Part shown: one piece after another, positions 39,901-47,293 of the stretch
How positions within the stretch are numbered: the stretch's first letter is position 1
How the letters are laid out: each line of letters opens with the position of its first letter
DNA from: Siphonobacter aquaeclarae
Lineage (GTDB): Bacteria > Bacteroidota > Bacteroidia > Cytophagales > Spirosomataceae
Assembly: GCF_900103285.1 (NCBI RefSeq)
Contig: NZ_FNGS01000001.1
Coordinates: forward strand, 799,515 to 863,514
Direction of reading: 5' to 3'
DNA: 64,000 nt
Made by a program: the position numbers and the translations under genes
Notes under the pieces: generated by a model
What the model saw: the letters and a program-made list of their open reading frames with translations, nothing else
Database searches by the model: none
What the model was told of the DNA's origin: nothing

Positions 39901-40122
39901 TTTGAATTTTCCATTATTATCAGATACAGTACCCAGGCTACCCCCCTTCACCCGTATTGAAACGCCGGGCATCGGTTCTCCTTTTTCGTCAGCCACGGAA
40001 CCTGTTACCTGTATCGTCGCGCCTGCCTGGATATGCTGCCCTGACGCCTCGACATTCAATAGCCAGCATACACATAGCAAGAGGAAAGATGGAAATACTC
40101 TACACGTAGTTTTAGCGCTCAT
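36913..40122 (-). CDS. SusC/RagA-family TonB-dependent transporter of the GH31 locus
   Basis: A complete 1069-residue SusC. The signal peptide (SFLLLCVCWLLNVEASGQ) is followed by a carboxypeptidase-regulatory-like domain at about 36-115 (TGSVADEKGEPMPGVSIRVK, then FTSLGYLAKEEPVG). A TonB box-like linker (LKDVVVIAYG) leads to the plug (ALPGVNVQQG, IRGMGSLRAGNSPLYVIDG, DVLKDAAAAAMYGSRGGNGV). The barrel ends with the aromatic strand TFVIGLNLGF. It imports oligosaccharides at the expense of the proton-motive force together with the SusD encoded next. The tandem direct repeat 150-190 bases upstream is a likely site for the HTCS of this locus. Confidence 0.96.
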   Translation of the reverse strand: MSAKTTCRVFPSFLLLCVCWLLNVEASGQHIQAGATIQVTGSVADEKGEPMPGVSIRVKGGSLGTVSDNNGKFKLAVPDRSAVLLFTSLGYLAKEEPVGDRTVFTITLQPTANELKDVVVIAYGITSRKAVSNAVAGIGAKEIAGKPIATAAEALVGALPGVNVQQGTGEPGTPPQIKIRGMGSLRAGNSPLYVIDGVPMVNADNFSQLNPADIESIDVLKDAAAAAMYGSRGGNGVVLVTTKRGKPGKVRYSFDAYTGIQQVSKKIDVLNRDQYIDYVKDAFVNGGKPVPPMFNSPEKLADTDWQDLIFKTAPMSNYQLSVSGANENMDYYVSGYYMNQGGILRNTGYERYGVRSNLNVKLNPWMRFGINLSPSFSTTDIRPAAGTVNSGAMNTSFGPNPGLGAPITLARLLPPIFPAYQPNGDYTSIYNFGPYTDPANAQLFNGQTYSPLAVLDLYKDKLKSLRTVSSTYLEIEPIAGLTFRSSLGVEFLFNERKWFIPSTLMNDANPLANLSNPVLSNIRSTMAKGNTYSWTWENTANYRRTLGEGHNLDVIAGYSAQKMTSELISISSRAGTATSLLVEYPTNSTGIDGTPSYSASSLVSVFGRLQYNYKYRYILSAAVRRDGSSRFGRAQRFATFPSISAAWAIQEEPFFRNLISADRVDEFKIRASWGKTGNNNIGDFSWQGYQVVDNAILGPGTGNLAVGYAQGNFLLNNLTWETNIQKNFGLDLGLFRNKLAFTFEWYDRTTKNLLLSKNVPALIGFTNSVLTNVGEIRNRGIELAVSTRNSLGKVKWNSSFNISFNRNKILSLVDGSPIMYDVVSSPGYQNSIRAVVGGSIGDFWGYKQTGVYRNAAEVAAGPVWEAGGSVPGDIKYSDENNDKIINSKDIVKIGTALPKFTYGWQNSFTYGKLDLAVTVQGTYGNDIANATDRYSNTFVGGTNVTTDALNRWRSPEQPGNGWTPRANNPGNASPSSLSQFSTRNLFDGSYLRVRTVTLGYNLTSLIFRKPTQQSARVYATAQNLFTFSKYPGYNPDVNMWGSLDQPRLGVDQGAYPLARTFVIGLNLGF

Positions 40123-40939
40123 AGAAAACTTTCAGTTAGCAGGATTCGGGATTGAGAGCAACGAATGCGTTTTGCTCCGGAAGGCTTTTCTGCAGACTTT
40201 CCCAGAAAAGGATAAAATAAAATTTGATTCCTTCCATTCCTTCGCAAAGGAAGAAGCCGAGAGGCTCCGGCCGGTGGAAAATCATCCCAAACTGGTGGAC
40301 AATCGTCCCAACGCTGTAAAATAGGTCGAACGACCCAACCTTTGGGGGCAAGCAAGCCTTCGCCCGGCCTGTATCATCAACAGCAGGAACAGCCCCAACG
40401 AATATGTTTGGGGACGCTTACAACTTACATCAGGCCACGAAGCGTCTTGGGATATTACATACTCTGATACCCCGCCTGCGCCAATTGCCTCCTTTCAATT
40501 GCTCCCACCTTTACCTAATCGCTTAACGAATTGAAAAAAGACAATGGAGCATCGCTATATTCTCTTCGCATTCGCCTCTGCTCTCGTTGATGAGCAACAG
40601 GCGTGTGAGAATCATCCTTCCTTCCGACGGTAGGCACCTTAATTCGTTGTCTTGCCGCATGTGCCCCCCGGAACATCCTTGGAAACGACCAAAAATCTTT
40701 TCACAGACATAACAAATGATCCGCCAAGCCCCCGCATGAAGGACCAATGCCACAGTCTCCGGAACTGCTTCGATAGAACCTTCAATGCCTCCTTGAGCAA
40801 ATACGAGTCTGGCCACTCTCGCTACCACTGCTTCCCCGAAAACTACCACTCCATTTCCGGCCCGGGTCAGAACTTTGTGTCGTAAACCTGCCTGGGCAAC
40901 ATGCTCCTGCAGATCCGTACATTCTTACCCGTAATCCGT
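40123..40939. other. Divergent intergenic region between susC and the oxidase gene
   Basis: No gene supported. It carries the tandem repeat described at 40271-40311, a small hairpin TTCCTT-cgca-AAGGAA near 40240, and an inverted repeat CCCCAA (40393-40398) / TTGGGG (40408-40413). The rest shows nothing recognisable. Promoters for both flanking genes must lie here, but no clean TAnnTTTG match was found. Confidence 0.5.
40271..40311. promoter_or_regulatory. Tandem 20-bp direct repeat, candidate HTCS operator for susC
   Basis: Bases 40271-40290 and 40292-40311 match at 17 of 20 positions with a 21-bp period; the shared core is GGTGGA-x-AATCrTCCCAA. Two helical turns between copies is the geometry expected for tandem AraC-type binding. 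The repeat lies 149-189 bases upstream of the susC start, and the HTCS of the locus has an AraC output domain. Binding itself is inferred. Confidence 0.5.
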
Positions 40940-42805
40940 ATGGAATCGCTTACCGACGAGGTGCCTCATCCTCACCGCCTGAATTTCCTGACAACCTATG
41001 TGTTCTCACAGGACCACAAGATGATTGCCAAGCAGTATCTGATTACCGGAATTGTCTGGGCGTTTATCGGAGGGCTGTTATCTATTCTTTTTCGTTTGCA
41101 ACTCGGATTTCCCGATCTGAACCTGGAGGGATTACGCTGGCTGCTGGGGAAATGGATCACTCCGGAAGGTAAACTTGAACCGGAATTTTACCTGGGAATG
41201 GTCACGCTTCACGGCACCATCATGGTTTTCTTCGTACTGACGGCAGGGCTGAGCGGCACCTTTTCCAACTTGTTGATCCCCCTGCAGATCGGCGCCAGGG
41301 ACATGGCGTCAGGCTTCCTCAACATGCTCTCGTACTGGTTTTTTCTGACGGCGAGCGTGATCATGCTGAGTTCCCTTTTTATTTCGACCGGACCCGCTTC
41401 CGGAGGCTGGGTGATCTATCCGCCTCTTTCGGCCCTCCCAACAGCGTCGGGAGGTTCAGGTCTGGGCATGACGCTGTGGCTCTTTTCCATCGCGTTGTTC
41501 ATCGTGTCTCAACTGATGGGGAGTCTGAATTACATCACGACAGTCATCAATCTTCGTACGCGGGGACTGTCCTTTACCCGCATGCCGCTGACGATCTGGT
41601 CCTTTTTCCTCACCGCCGTATTGGGAACCCTGTCGTTTCCCGTTCTCTTTTCTGCGGTGCTGCTGCTGATTTTCGACCGAAGCTTCGGTACCAGTTTCTA
41701 CATCTCAGAGATATACATTGGCGGGGAGGCTTTGCCCAACCAGGGCGGATCCGCCATCTTGTTTCAGCACCTGTTCTGGTTTCTGGGGCACCCGGAGGTG
41801 TACATCGTGGTCATGCCGGCGCTGGGGATCACGTCGGATGTAATTTCGACAAATGCCCGCAAGCCTATCTTCGGCTACCGGGCGATGATCGGCTCGCTCC
41901 TCGGCATCACGCTGCTTGCCTTTATCGTCTGGGCGCACCACATGTTCGTATCCGGAATGAATCCCTTTCTGGGCTCGATCTTCATGTTTCTGACACTGAT
42001 CATCGCGGTTCCCTCGGCGGTGAAGGGTTTCAACTATATCACCACGCTCTGGCGCGGAAACATCGTGTTCACACCGGCGATGCTCTGCGCCATCGGGATG
42101 GTCTCGCTCTTTGTGGCAGGAGGCATTACCGGCATTATCCTGGGTAATTCGGCCCTTGACATCCAGCTCCACGATACCTATTTCGTGGTGGCGCATTTCC
42201 ACCTGGTCATGGGCTCCGCCTCTTTCATGGGTTTGCTGGCGGGGGTATATCATTGGTTTCCTAAATTATATGGTCGGCTGATGAACAGGACGCTCGGCTA
42301 TGTTCACTTCTGGATTACCTTCATTGGGCTCTATTGCGTATTTCTGCCGATGCACTACCTCGGAATAGCAGGCTTTCCGCGTCGCTATTATTCCTTTTCG
42401 TCTTATGATCTTAACGGTTCTTTTGCCGATCTGAATCAGTTTATCAGCATAGCCGCCATCGCTACTTTCTCGGCACAACTCCTTTTTATCTATAACTTTT
42501 TCCATTCCATTTTCCGTGGAAAAAGGGCGCCTCAGAATCCCTGGCGGTCAAATACCCTTGAGTGGACAACGCCTGTGAATGTCGGACACGGGAACTGGGA
42601 AGGACCCGTACCGGCCGTTTACCGCTGGCCTTATGACTATTCCAAACCCGGGGCTTCGGAAGACTTTATTCCGCAGACGGTTCCCTTCTCCCAAACGCCG
42701 GAATCGAACCTGCCGGAAGAGCAGGAACTTCTTGCGCAAGAGGCCATCATCCATTCCCTCCGGCAGAATCAGGAGGAGATTTCGGCGAAGTCCGGCGGAC
42801 ATTAG
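40940..42805 (+). CDS. Haem-copper oxidase subunit I (cytochrome c oxidase, A-type)
   Basis: A 621-residue membrane protein that carries the haem and CuB centre reducing O2 to water. The ATG at 40940 (MESLTDEVPHPHRLNF) is chosen over one 13 codons upstream because it gives the usual soluble N-terminus. Haem and copper ligands are all present: His91, His284 with the cross-linked Tyr288 (GHPEVYI), His333-His334 (WAHHMF), His419 and His421 (AHFHLVMG). Proton-path residues Asp121, Asn128, Glu286 and Lys362 are kept, so it reads as an active A-type pump. About twelve membrane helices are visible, plus an acidic C-terminal tail of about 70 residues. No subunit II or III gene lies next to it. Confidence 0.94.
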   Translation: MESLTDEVPHPHRLNFLTTYVFSQDHKMIAKQYLITGIVWAFIGGLLSILFRLQLGFPDLNLEGLRWLLGKWITPEGKLEPEFYLGMVTLHGTIMVFFVLTAGLSGTFSNLLIPLQIGARDMASGFLNMLSYWFFLTASVIMLSSLFISTGPASGGWVIYPPLSALPTASGGSGLGMTLWLFSIALFIVSQLMGSLNYITTVINLRTRGLSFTRMPLTIWSFFLTAVLGTLSFPVLFSAVLLLIFDRSFGTSFYISEIYIGGEALPNQGGSAILFQHLFWFLGHPEVYIVVMPALGITSDVISTNARKPIFGYRAMIGSLLGITLLAFIVWAHHMFVSGMNPFLGSIFMFLTLIIAVPSAVKGFNYITTLWRGNIVFTPAMLCAIGMVSLFVAGGITGIILGNSALDIQLHDTYFVVAHFHLVMGSASFMGLLAGVYHWFPKLYGRLMNRTLGYVHFWITFIGLYCVFLPMHYLGIAGFPRRYYSFSSYDLNGSFADLNQFISIAAIATFSAQLLFIYNFFHSIFRGKRAPQNPWRSNTLEWTTPVNVGHGNWEGPVPAVYRWPYDYSKPGASEDFIPQTVPFSQTPESNLPEEQELLAQEAIIHSLRQNQEEISAKSGGH

Positions 42806-42926
42806 TACATCTGTTATTTGTACCATAACTCCCCTGAATCCTCTCCTGCCTGCCCGCAACTGTCCGGGTACCTTTGACAGGAATTTTAACGCTTCTCATT
42901 CGTCAGAATGGCAATCTGTACTGATT

Positions 42927-43598
42927 ATGGCTGCTCATCTTTCTTCCCATACCGTCAACGCACTGCTTTCTACCCGACTGATCCCGGTGTTTTACCATCC
43001 GGAGCTTCTTGCCTGCATAGAAGCCGTGCAGGCGGCCTATCAGGCAGGTGTACGTGTTTTCGAATTTGTTAACCGGGGCGAAAAAGCGTATGAGGTATTT
43101 GTCGGATTGAAGATGTATGTCCAAAAACACCTGCCCGATCTGGCATTGGGTGTCGGCACCGTGTTCGATTCTGCCACGGCTAACAAATTCATCTGGGCCG
43201 GTGCCGACTTTCTGGTTTCGCCTATCGTCCATCCTCCCTTGGGGGAGTTGTGCCGACAAGCGCGTATCCCGTGGATTCCCGGTGTTTTTTCCCCGACCGA
43301 ATGCTACCTGGCCGTGCAGGAGGGAGCCGATTTCGTCAAACTGTTCCCGGCAGATGCGCTCGGGCCTGAATTCCTCAAGACGCTGAAGGGGCCAATGCCG
43401 GAGCTGAAAGCCATTGTCTCAGGGGGAATCCAACCGACGGAAAAAGGCATCCGCCAATGGATGGGTGCCGGCGCTGTCGCCGTTAGCATGGGAACGGCGC
43501 TTTTTGCCGGGACGGATCCGCAACAACTCATGACGACGTGTTTGTCATGGCTGCAAAACAGTACAATCTCTTCCGGTATTTCATCTCCCGTCGCATGA
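42927..43598 (+). CDS. eda: KDPG/KHG aldolase (2-dehydro-3-deoxyphosphogluconate aldolase)
   Basis: Class I aldolase of 223 residues that splits 2-keto-3-deoxy-6-phosphogluconate into pyruvate and glyceraldehyde-3-phosphate (Entner-Doudoroff or uronate breakdown). The frame is open far upstream into the oxidase gene, but the fold starts at the ATG at 42927. Active-site features are Glu46 and Arg50 (VFEFVNRGE, the usual wording in Bacteroidota), the GVGTVFD and PWIPGVFSPTE loops and the Schiff-base Lys138 (ADFVKLFPAD). The gene ends with an ATGA overlap onto an AraC regulator gene, so that regulator is translationally coupled to it. No KDG kinase or dehydratase is visible, so the pathway is not settled. 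Confidence 0.88.
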   Translation: MAAHLSSHTVNALLSTRLIPVFYHPELLACIEAVQAAYQAGVRVFEFVNRGEKAYEVFVGLKMYVQKHLPDLALGVGTVFDSATANKFIWAGADFLVSPIVHPPLGELCRQARIPWIPGVFSPTECYLAVQEGADFVKLFPADALGPEFLKTLKGPMPELKAIVSGGIQPTEKGIRQWMGAGAVAVSMGTALFAGTDPQQLMTTCLSWLQNSTISSGISSPVA

Positions 43599-44443
43599 AA
43601 AACAATGCCATTCCGATGGTGGATATCTGCTCGGTAACCGGCCTGGGGTCTTCTGAAATCATGGTCCGGCGGTTTAGTGAGTATCTCGGGGAGCATACCA
43701 ACCTGTGCCATCTTCACCGCCATACGTTTTATCACCTTCTCTTTTTTACCAGAGGAGCAGGAACGCATACGATTGATTTCGAGCATTTTCCCGTCCACCG
43801 AAACCAGATATATTTCATGGTACCCGGACAGGTACATGTCTGGCAGTTTGACGATGCACCGGAAGGCTTCATCGTTAATTTTTCTCCGTCTTTTTTTGAG
43901 TCCTTTCTGCTGCGACCCGACTACCTGGAAACCTTTCCCTTTTTTGACGGCGTAGCCAGGATCATTGATCTGCCGCCGTCTGCCGGTGTGGAAGGACAAC
44001 TGGAGGAGCTCCTCAACCATTCGCCAGGCCGGCCAGACGTGCTGCGGGTACTCTTGCTCCGCTTGTTTCAGACAGTCGAAACCTACGTTAAACCGGTTCC
44101 CAGGCTGCCCGTCGGGCATTATAATTACCTCATTCTGAAAAACCTGCGGAAACTGATCGATCAGCATTTCCTGACCCTGCACCGTCCTTCGGAATACGCC
44201 CGGATGCTTTACATCACCCCAAATCACCTGAATGCGCTTTGCAAGGAGCATCTCGGTCTTCAGGCCGGCGAGCTGATCCGTAGCCGCATTGCCCTCGAAG
44301 CAAAACGGTTGCTGATCAATTTCGGTATGAGTATTTCCGAAATCGCCTACGCCCTTCACTTTAACGATAACTCCTATTTCACCAAGTTCTTCAAGAAGCA
44401 GACCGGTCTGACGCCGGAGGAATTCCGGAAACAACATCAGTGA
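43595..44443 (+). CDS. AraC-family transcriptional regulator coupled to the aldolase
   Basis: A 282-residue regulator. The ATG at 43595 overlaps the aldolase stop (ATGA), which is preferred over an in-frame ATG 19 codons upstream. The N-terminal cupin-like sensor domain (about 25-125) contains HLHRHTFYHLLFF, DFEHFPVHRNQIYFMVPGQV and HVWQF. The C-terminal two-helix-turn-helix domain (about 180-282) has PSEYARMLYITPNHLNALCK and the AraC signature ISEIAYALHFNDNSYFTKFF followed by KKQTGLTPEEFRK. Coupling suggests that it controls the aldolase unit in response to a sugar acid. The ligand is unknown. Confidence 0.91.
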   Translation: MKNNAIPMVDICSVTGLGSSEIMVRRFSEYLGEHTNLCHLHRHTFYHLLFFTRGAGTHTIDFEHFPVHRNQIYFMVPGQVHVWQFDDAPEGFIVNFSPSFFESFLLRPDYLETFPFFDGVARIIDLPPSAGVEGQLEELLNHSPGRPDVLRVLLLRLFQTVETYVKPVPRLPVGHYNYLILKNLRKLIDQHFLTLHRPSEYARMLYITPNHLNALCKEHLGLQAGELIRSRIALEAKRLLINFGMSISEIAYALHFNDNSYFTKFFKKQTGLTPEEFRKQHQ

Positions 44444-44444
44444 T

Positions 44445-44843
44445 ATGAAAAGAAGTCAATTATCTGCCATGACGGGGGCAAAGTGCCCGCATTGCCGGCA
44501 AGGCGACCTGTTCCGATATCCGTACTACCGGCTACGGCACTTTTCGGATATGTACACATTTTGCCCGCATTGCGGTCAGCGATACGAAAATGAACCGGGC
44601 TTCTTCATGGGAGCTGCGTACGTGAGTTATGCTCTTTCTACCGGAATCGTGCTTGTAACGGCGATTGTCCTCTTCCAGTTTTTCGGAGACCCTTCTCCAT
44701 TTGTGTACATCGGTATGTCGGTCGGCCTGATACTGCTATTGGCACCTTTCAATTTCCGGATCGCCCGGGTGCTGTATATCTATCTCTTTTCCGGCATCAG
44801 GTATGAGGAGAATCCGCGCATCATTCCGCGGGAAAAGAGCTGA
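44445..44843 (+). CDS. DUF983 family membrane protein
   Basis: A 132-residue protein that starts one base after the AraC stop. It opens with a zinc-ribbon-like pair of CPHC motifs (AKCPHCRQGDLF and TFCPHCGQRY), then ENEPGFFMGAAYVSYALSTG, the DUF983 signature. Two membrane helices follow (GIVLVTAIVLFQFF and FVYIGMSVGLILLLAPFNF). The function of DUF983 is not established; such genes are often near respiratory oxidase genes, and an oxidase subunit I gene lies 1.6 kb upstream here. It could be an assembly or membrane factor, but that is a guess from context. Confidence 0.87.
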   Translation: MKRSQLSAMTGAKCPHCRQGDLFRYPYYRLRHFSDMYTFCPHCGQRYENEPGFFMGAAYVSYALSTGIVLVTAIVLFQFFGDPSPFVYIGMSVGLILLLAPFNFRIARVLYIYLFSGIRYEENPRIIPREKS

Positions 44844-44920
44844 TCTGCGGCAGCAACCTAATAAGATAAAAGAGCTTTGCATTCTTCCGGCCACCCTGTT
44901 GTGGCCGTCCTTACTCTTCT

Positions 44921-47026
44921 ATGGAACTTCAATTATCGGACCGTGTCGACCCTGCCGCCCGACACGACATCCTTGAACTCAGGCAGGTTATTTCCGCCTA
45001 CCGGAAAGGCGATCTCGACAACGAGCGGTTCCGCGCGTTCCGGCTGACCCGCGGCATTTACGGGCAGCGTCAGGACGGTGTCCACATGATCCGTGTCAAA
45101 CTCCCGTTCGGCAGGCTGACGCCGGAACAACTCATCCGGATCGCCGATTGTGCCGACGCCTACGGACATGGGAACCTGCACCTCACCACCCGGCAGGATA
45201 TCCAGTTGCACTATGTAAAACTGGAAGATACGCCCCAGCTGTGGGCCGATCTGGAAGACGCAGGCATCACACTGCGGGAAGCCTGCGGGAATACGATTCG
45301 CAATATGACAGGCTCGGCTATCGCCGGCATAGACCCCGATGAGCCGTTCGACGTTTCGCCGTACGTGCACGCCATGTTTTCCTACTTTCTCCGGAATCCC
45401 ATCTGCCAGGACCTGGGAAGGAAATTCAAAATTGCGTTTTCTTCTTCCGAAAAAGATACAGCCTTCACCTTCATCCATGACCTGGGGTTTATCCCGAAAA
45501 TCAGGACCGGTACGAATGGCTCTCAGCTGGGCTTCCGGGTTTTGCTGGGCGGTGGCCTCGGTGCACAGCCGTTCGCGGCCACTCCCGTACTCGACTTTCT
45601 CGAAGAAGATCAGGTGATTCCGTTTACCGAAGCCTGCATCCGGATTTTTGACCGCTACGGCGAACGGACACGGCGGCACAAGGCGCGTCTCAAATACCTG
45701 ATCCAGGAACTAGGTATCGACAGTTTTTTGGCTCTGGTGGAAAGCGAGCGCCTCGCCCTGGGAAGGTCATCTTTTCCGGTGAATAGGCCGGAGGCAGAGC
45801 CTGTCGTACCACCGGAAGTGGACGCGTATACAGGTATGGATGTTCCTGCCGGATCGCTGTTTGAAGTCTGGCGGTCAACGAACGTCTTCGCTCAGAAACA
45901 AGCCGGCTATTTTGCCGTACAACTCCGGATTTCCAACGGTGACCTGCCGGCTGCCACGGCGCGCCACCTGGCGCAGGTCATCCGAACGTTTGCAGCAGAC
46001 GATGTACGGGTGACTGTCAACCAGGGATTGCTGCTCAAATTCGTGCCGGCCCACGCGTTGTTTCCGCTGTTCCGGGCGTTGGAGGACCTGGCCCTGGCCC
46101 GGCCCGGGTTCGATACCCTCCATGATGTGACCGCCTGTCCCGGTACCGATACCTGTAACCTGGGTATTGCCAGTTCTATGGGTCTTGCGCGGGAACTTGA
46201 GCGGATGCTCACCGAAGAATATCCGCAGATGATCACCGAAAAGCAGTTGAAAATCAAGATTTCAGGCTGTATGAACGCCTGCGGACACCATACAATTGCT
46301 GACATCGGATTTCACGGGATGTCCATCAGGCAGGGAAAGCTCGTACTGCCCGGGATGCAGGTGCTGCTGGGTGGTGCAATTCTGGGAAACGGCGACGGAA
46401 TCCTCGCTGAAAAGGTCATCAAACTGCCTTCCAAACGTACTCCGCAGGCATTGAGAGTGCTTCTGGATGACTTTCGTACTCATTCCCAAAACCAGGAACC
46501 GTTTCATGCGTACTTTGCCCGACAAGGCAAAGCGTATTTTTACACACTGTTGAAACCGCTTGCCGAGTTGGAGGTCCTTTCTCAGGATTTTCTCCTCGAC
46601 TGGGGAGAAGATACGCAGTATGCAACCCTTGTGGGTGTCGGGGAGTGCGCGGGAGCGCTGGTGGATCAGGTGGCCATCGTTCTCGACGAAACTCGTGTGA
46701 AACTCGAAAAAGCACGAGAGGCGTTCGACCGGCAGGATTGGGTCAATGCGATTTACTATGGCTACAGCGGAATGATTCACGCAGCGAAGGCCCACCTGCT
46801 CACGCGAGATCTTCCGGCCAATACCCATCACCTGATTATCCTGCACTTTGACAGACTTGTTTTCCCGGAGCAACCCGAACTTGGTGACTTCCGAAACCGG
46901 ATCATGCAGATCAATCAGCATGCTCCTTCAGAAACTTTTGCCGCAAGATACCTCGCAGAAGCAGAGGCCTTTTTTGAGCGGATTGCTGCTTTGAGGGACA
47001 GTGAGTTGGCGGATACTGCATACTAA
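44921..47026 (+). CDS. Siroheme nitrite/sulfite reductase with C-terminal HEPN-like domain
   Basis: A 701-residue assimilatory reductase that uses siroheme and a [4Fe-4S] cluster to make a six-electron reduction of nitrite or sulfite. Two ferredoxin-like/reductase repeats are visible (LPFGRLTPEQLIRIADCADA, then the second copy at about 310-380). The cluster ligands are Cys406 and Cys412 (ACPGTDTC) and Cys450 and Cys454 (SGCMNACGHH). The active-site basic patch HLTTRQDIQLHYV is present. The family usually ends near residue 560; here a further helical segment of about 140 residues follows (AREAFDRQDWVNAIYYGYSG, MIHAAKAHLLTRD), which looks like a HEPN four-helix bundle. Nitrite and sulfite cannot be told apart from sequence alone. 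Confidence 0.92.
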   Translation: MELQLSDRVDPAARHDILELRQVISAYRKGDLDNERFRAFRLTRGIYGQRQDGVHMIRVKLPFGRLTPEQLIRIADCADAYGHGNLHLTTRQDIQLHYVKLEDTPQLWADLEDAGITLREACGNTIRNMTGSAIAGIDPDEPFDVSPYVHAMFSYFLRNPICQDLGRKFKIAFSSSEKDTAFTFIHDLGFIPKIRTGTNGSQLGFRVLLGGGLGAQPFAATPVLDFLEEDQVIPFTEACIRIFDRYGERTRRHKARLKYLIQELGIDSFLALVESERLALGRSSFPVNRPEAEPVVPPEVDAYTGMDVPAGSLFEVWRSTNVFAQKQAGYFAVQLRISNGDLPAATARHLAQVIRTFAADDVRVTVNQGLLLKFVPAHALFPLFRALEDLALARPGFDTLHDVTACPGTDTCNLGIASSMGLARELERMLTEEYPQMITEKQLKIKISGCMNACGHHTIADIGFHGMSIRQGKLVLPGMQVLLGGAILGNGDGILAEKVIKLPSKRTPQALRVLLDDFRTHSQNQEPFHAYFARQGKAYFYTLLKPLAELEVLSQDFLLDWGEDTQYATLVGVGECAGALVDQVAIVLDETRVKLEKAREAFDRQDWVNAIYYGYSGMIHAAKAHLLTRDLPANTHHLIILHFDRLVFPEQPELGDFRNRIMQINQHAPSETFAARYLAEAEAFFERIAALRDSELADTAY

Positions 47027-47191
47027 CCCAACTGCAGCAATGTATGGATAGTTACGGCAGTATGACACGAGAAAGTTCGCGCGTATACTTGATACGTTAC
47101 CCATACATCCTGCTCAGATGCATTCCTGAAATGAATTGCTAAGCATCTCTGTATAGCGGGCTATTTTCAAATTTATATTTGATTTATCTGG

Positions 47192-47221
47192 CTTCGGGAT
47201 GTCCTGCGGAACATCCCGAAG
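47192..47221. terminator. 11-bp perfect stem-loop between convergent genes
   Basis: CTTCGGGATGT (47192-47202) pairs with ACATCCCGAAG (47211-47221) across an 8-base loop. It lies between the reductase gene and the convergent isomerase gene, where a shared terminator is expected, but no T tract follows on either strand. Confidence 0.45.
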
Positions 47222-47293
47222 AGCGAGTTTGAAAGATGTCGCTTATCCGATAAAATAGGTTAAAACCGACTGACTATCATCCGATTTCGGCAA

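Noticed and set aside
40523-40849. 108-codon minus-strand frame between susC and the oxidase gene
   Set aside because: No motif and low-quality composition; the region is better read as intergenic.
42579-42926. N-terminal extension of the KDPG aldolase frame
   Set aside because: These 116 codons overlap the end of the oxidase gene in another frame and have basic, low-complexity composition; the aldolase fold starts at 42927.
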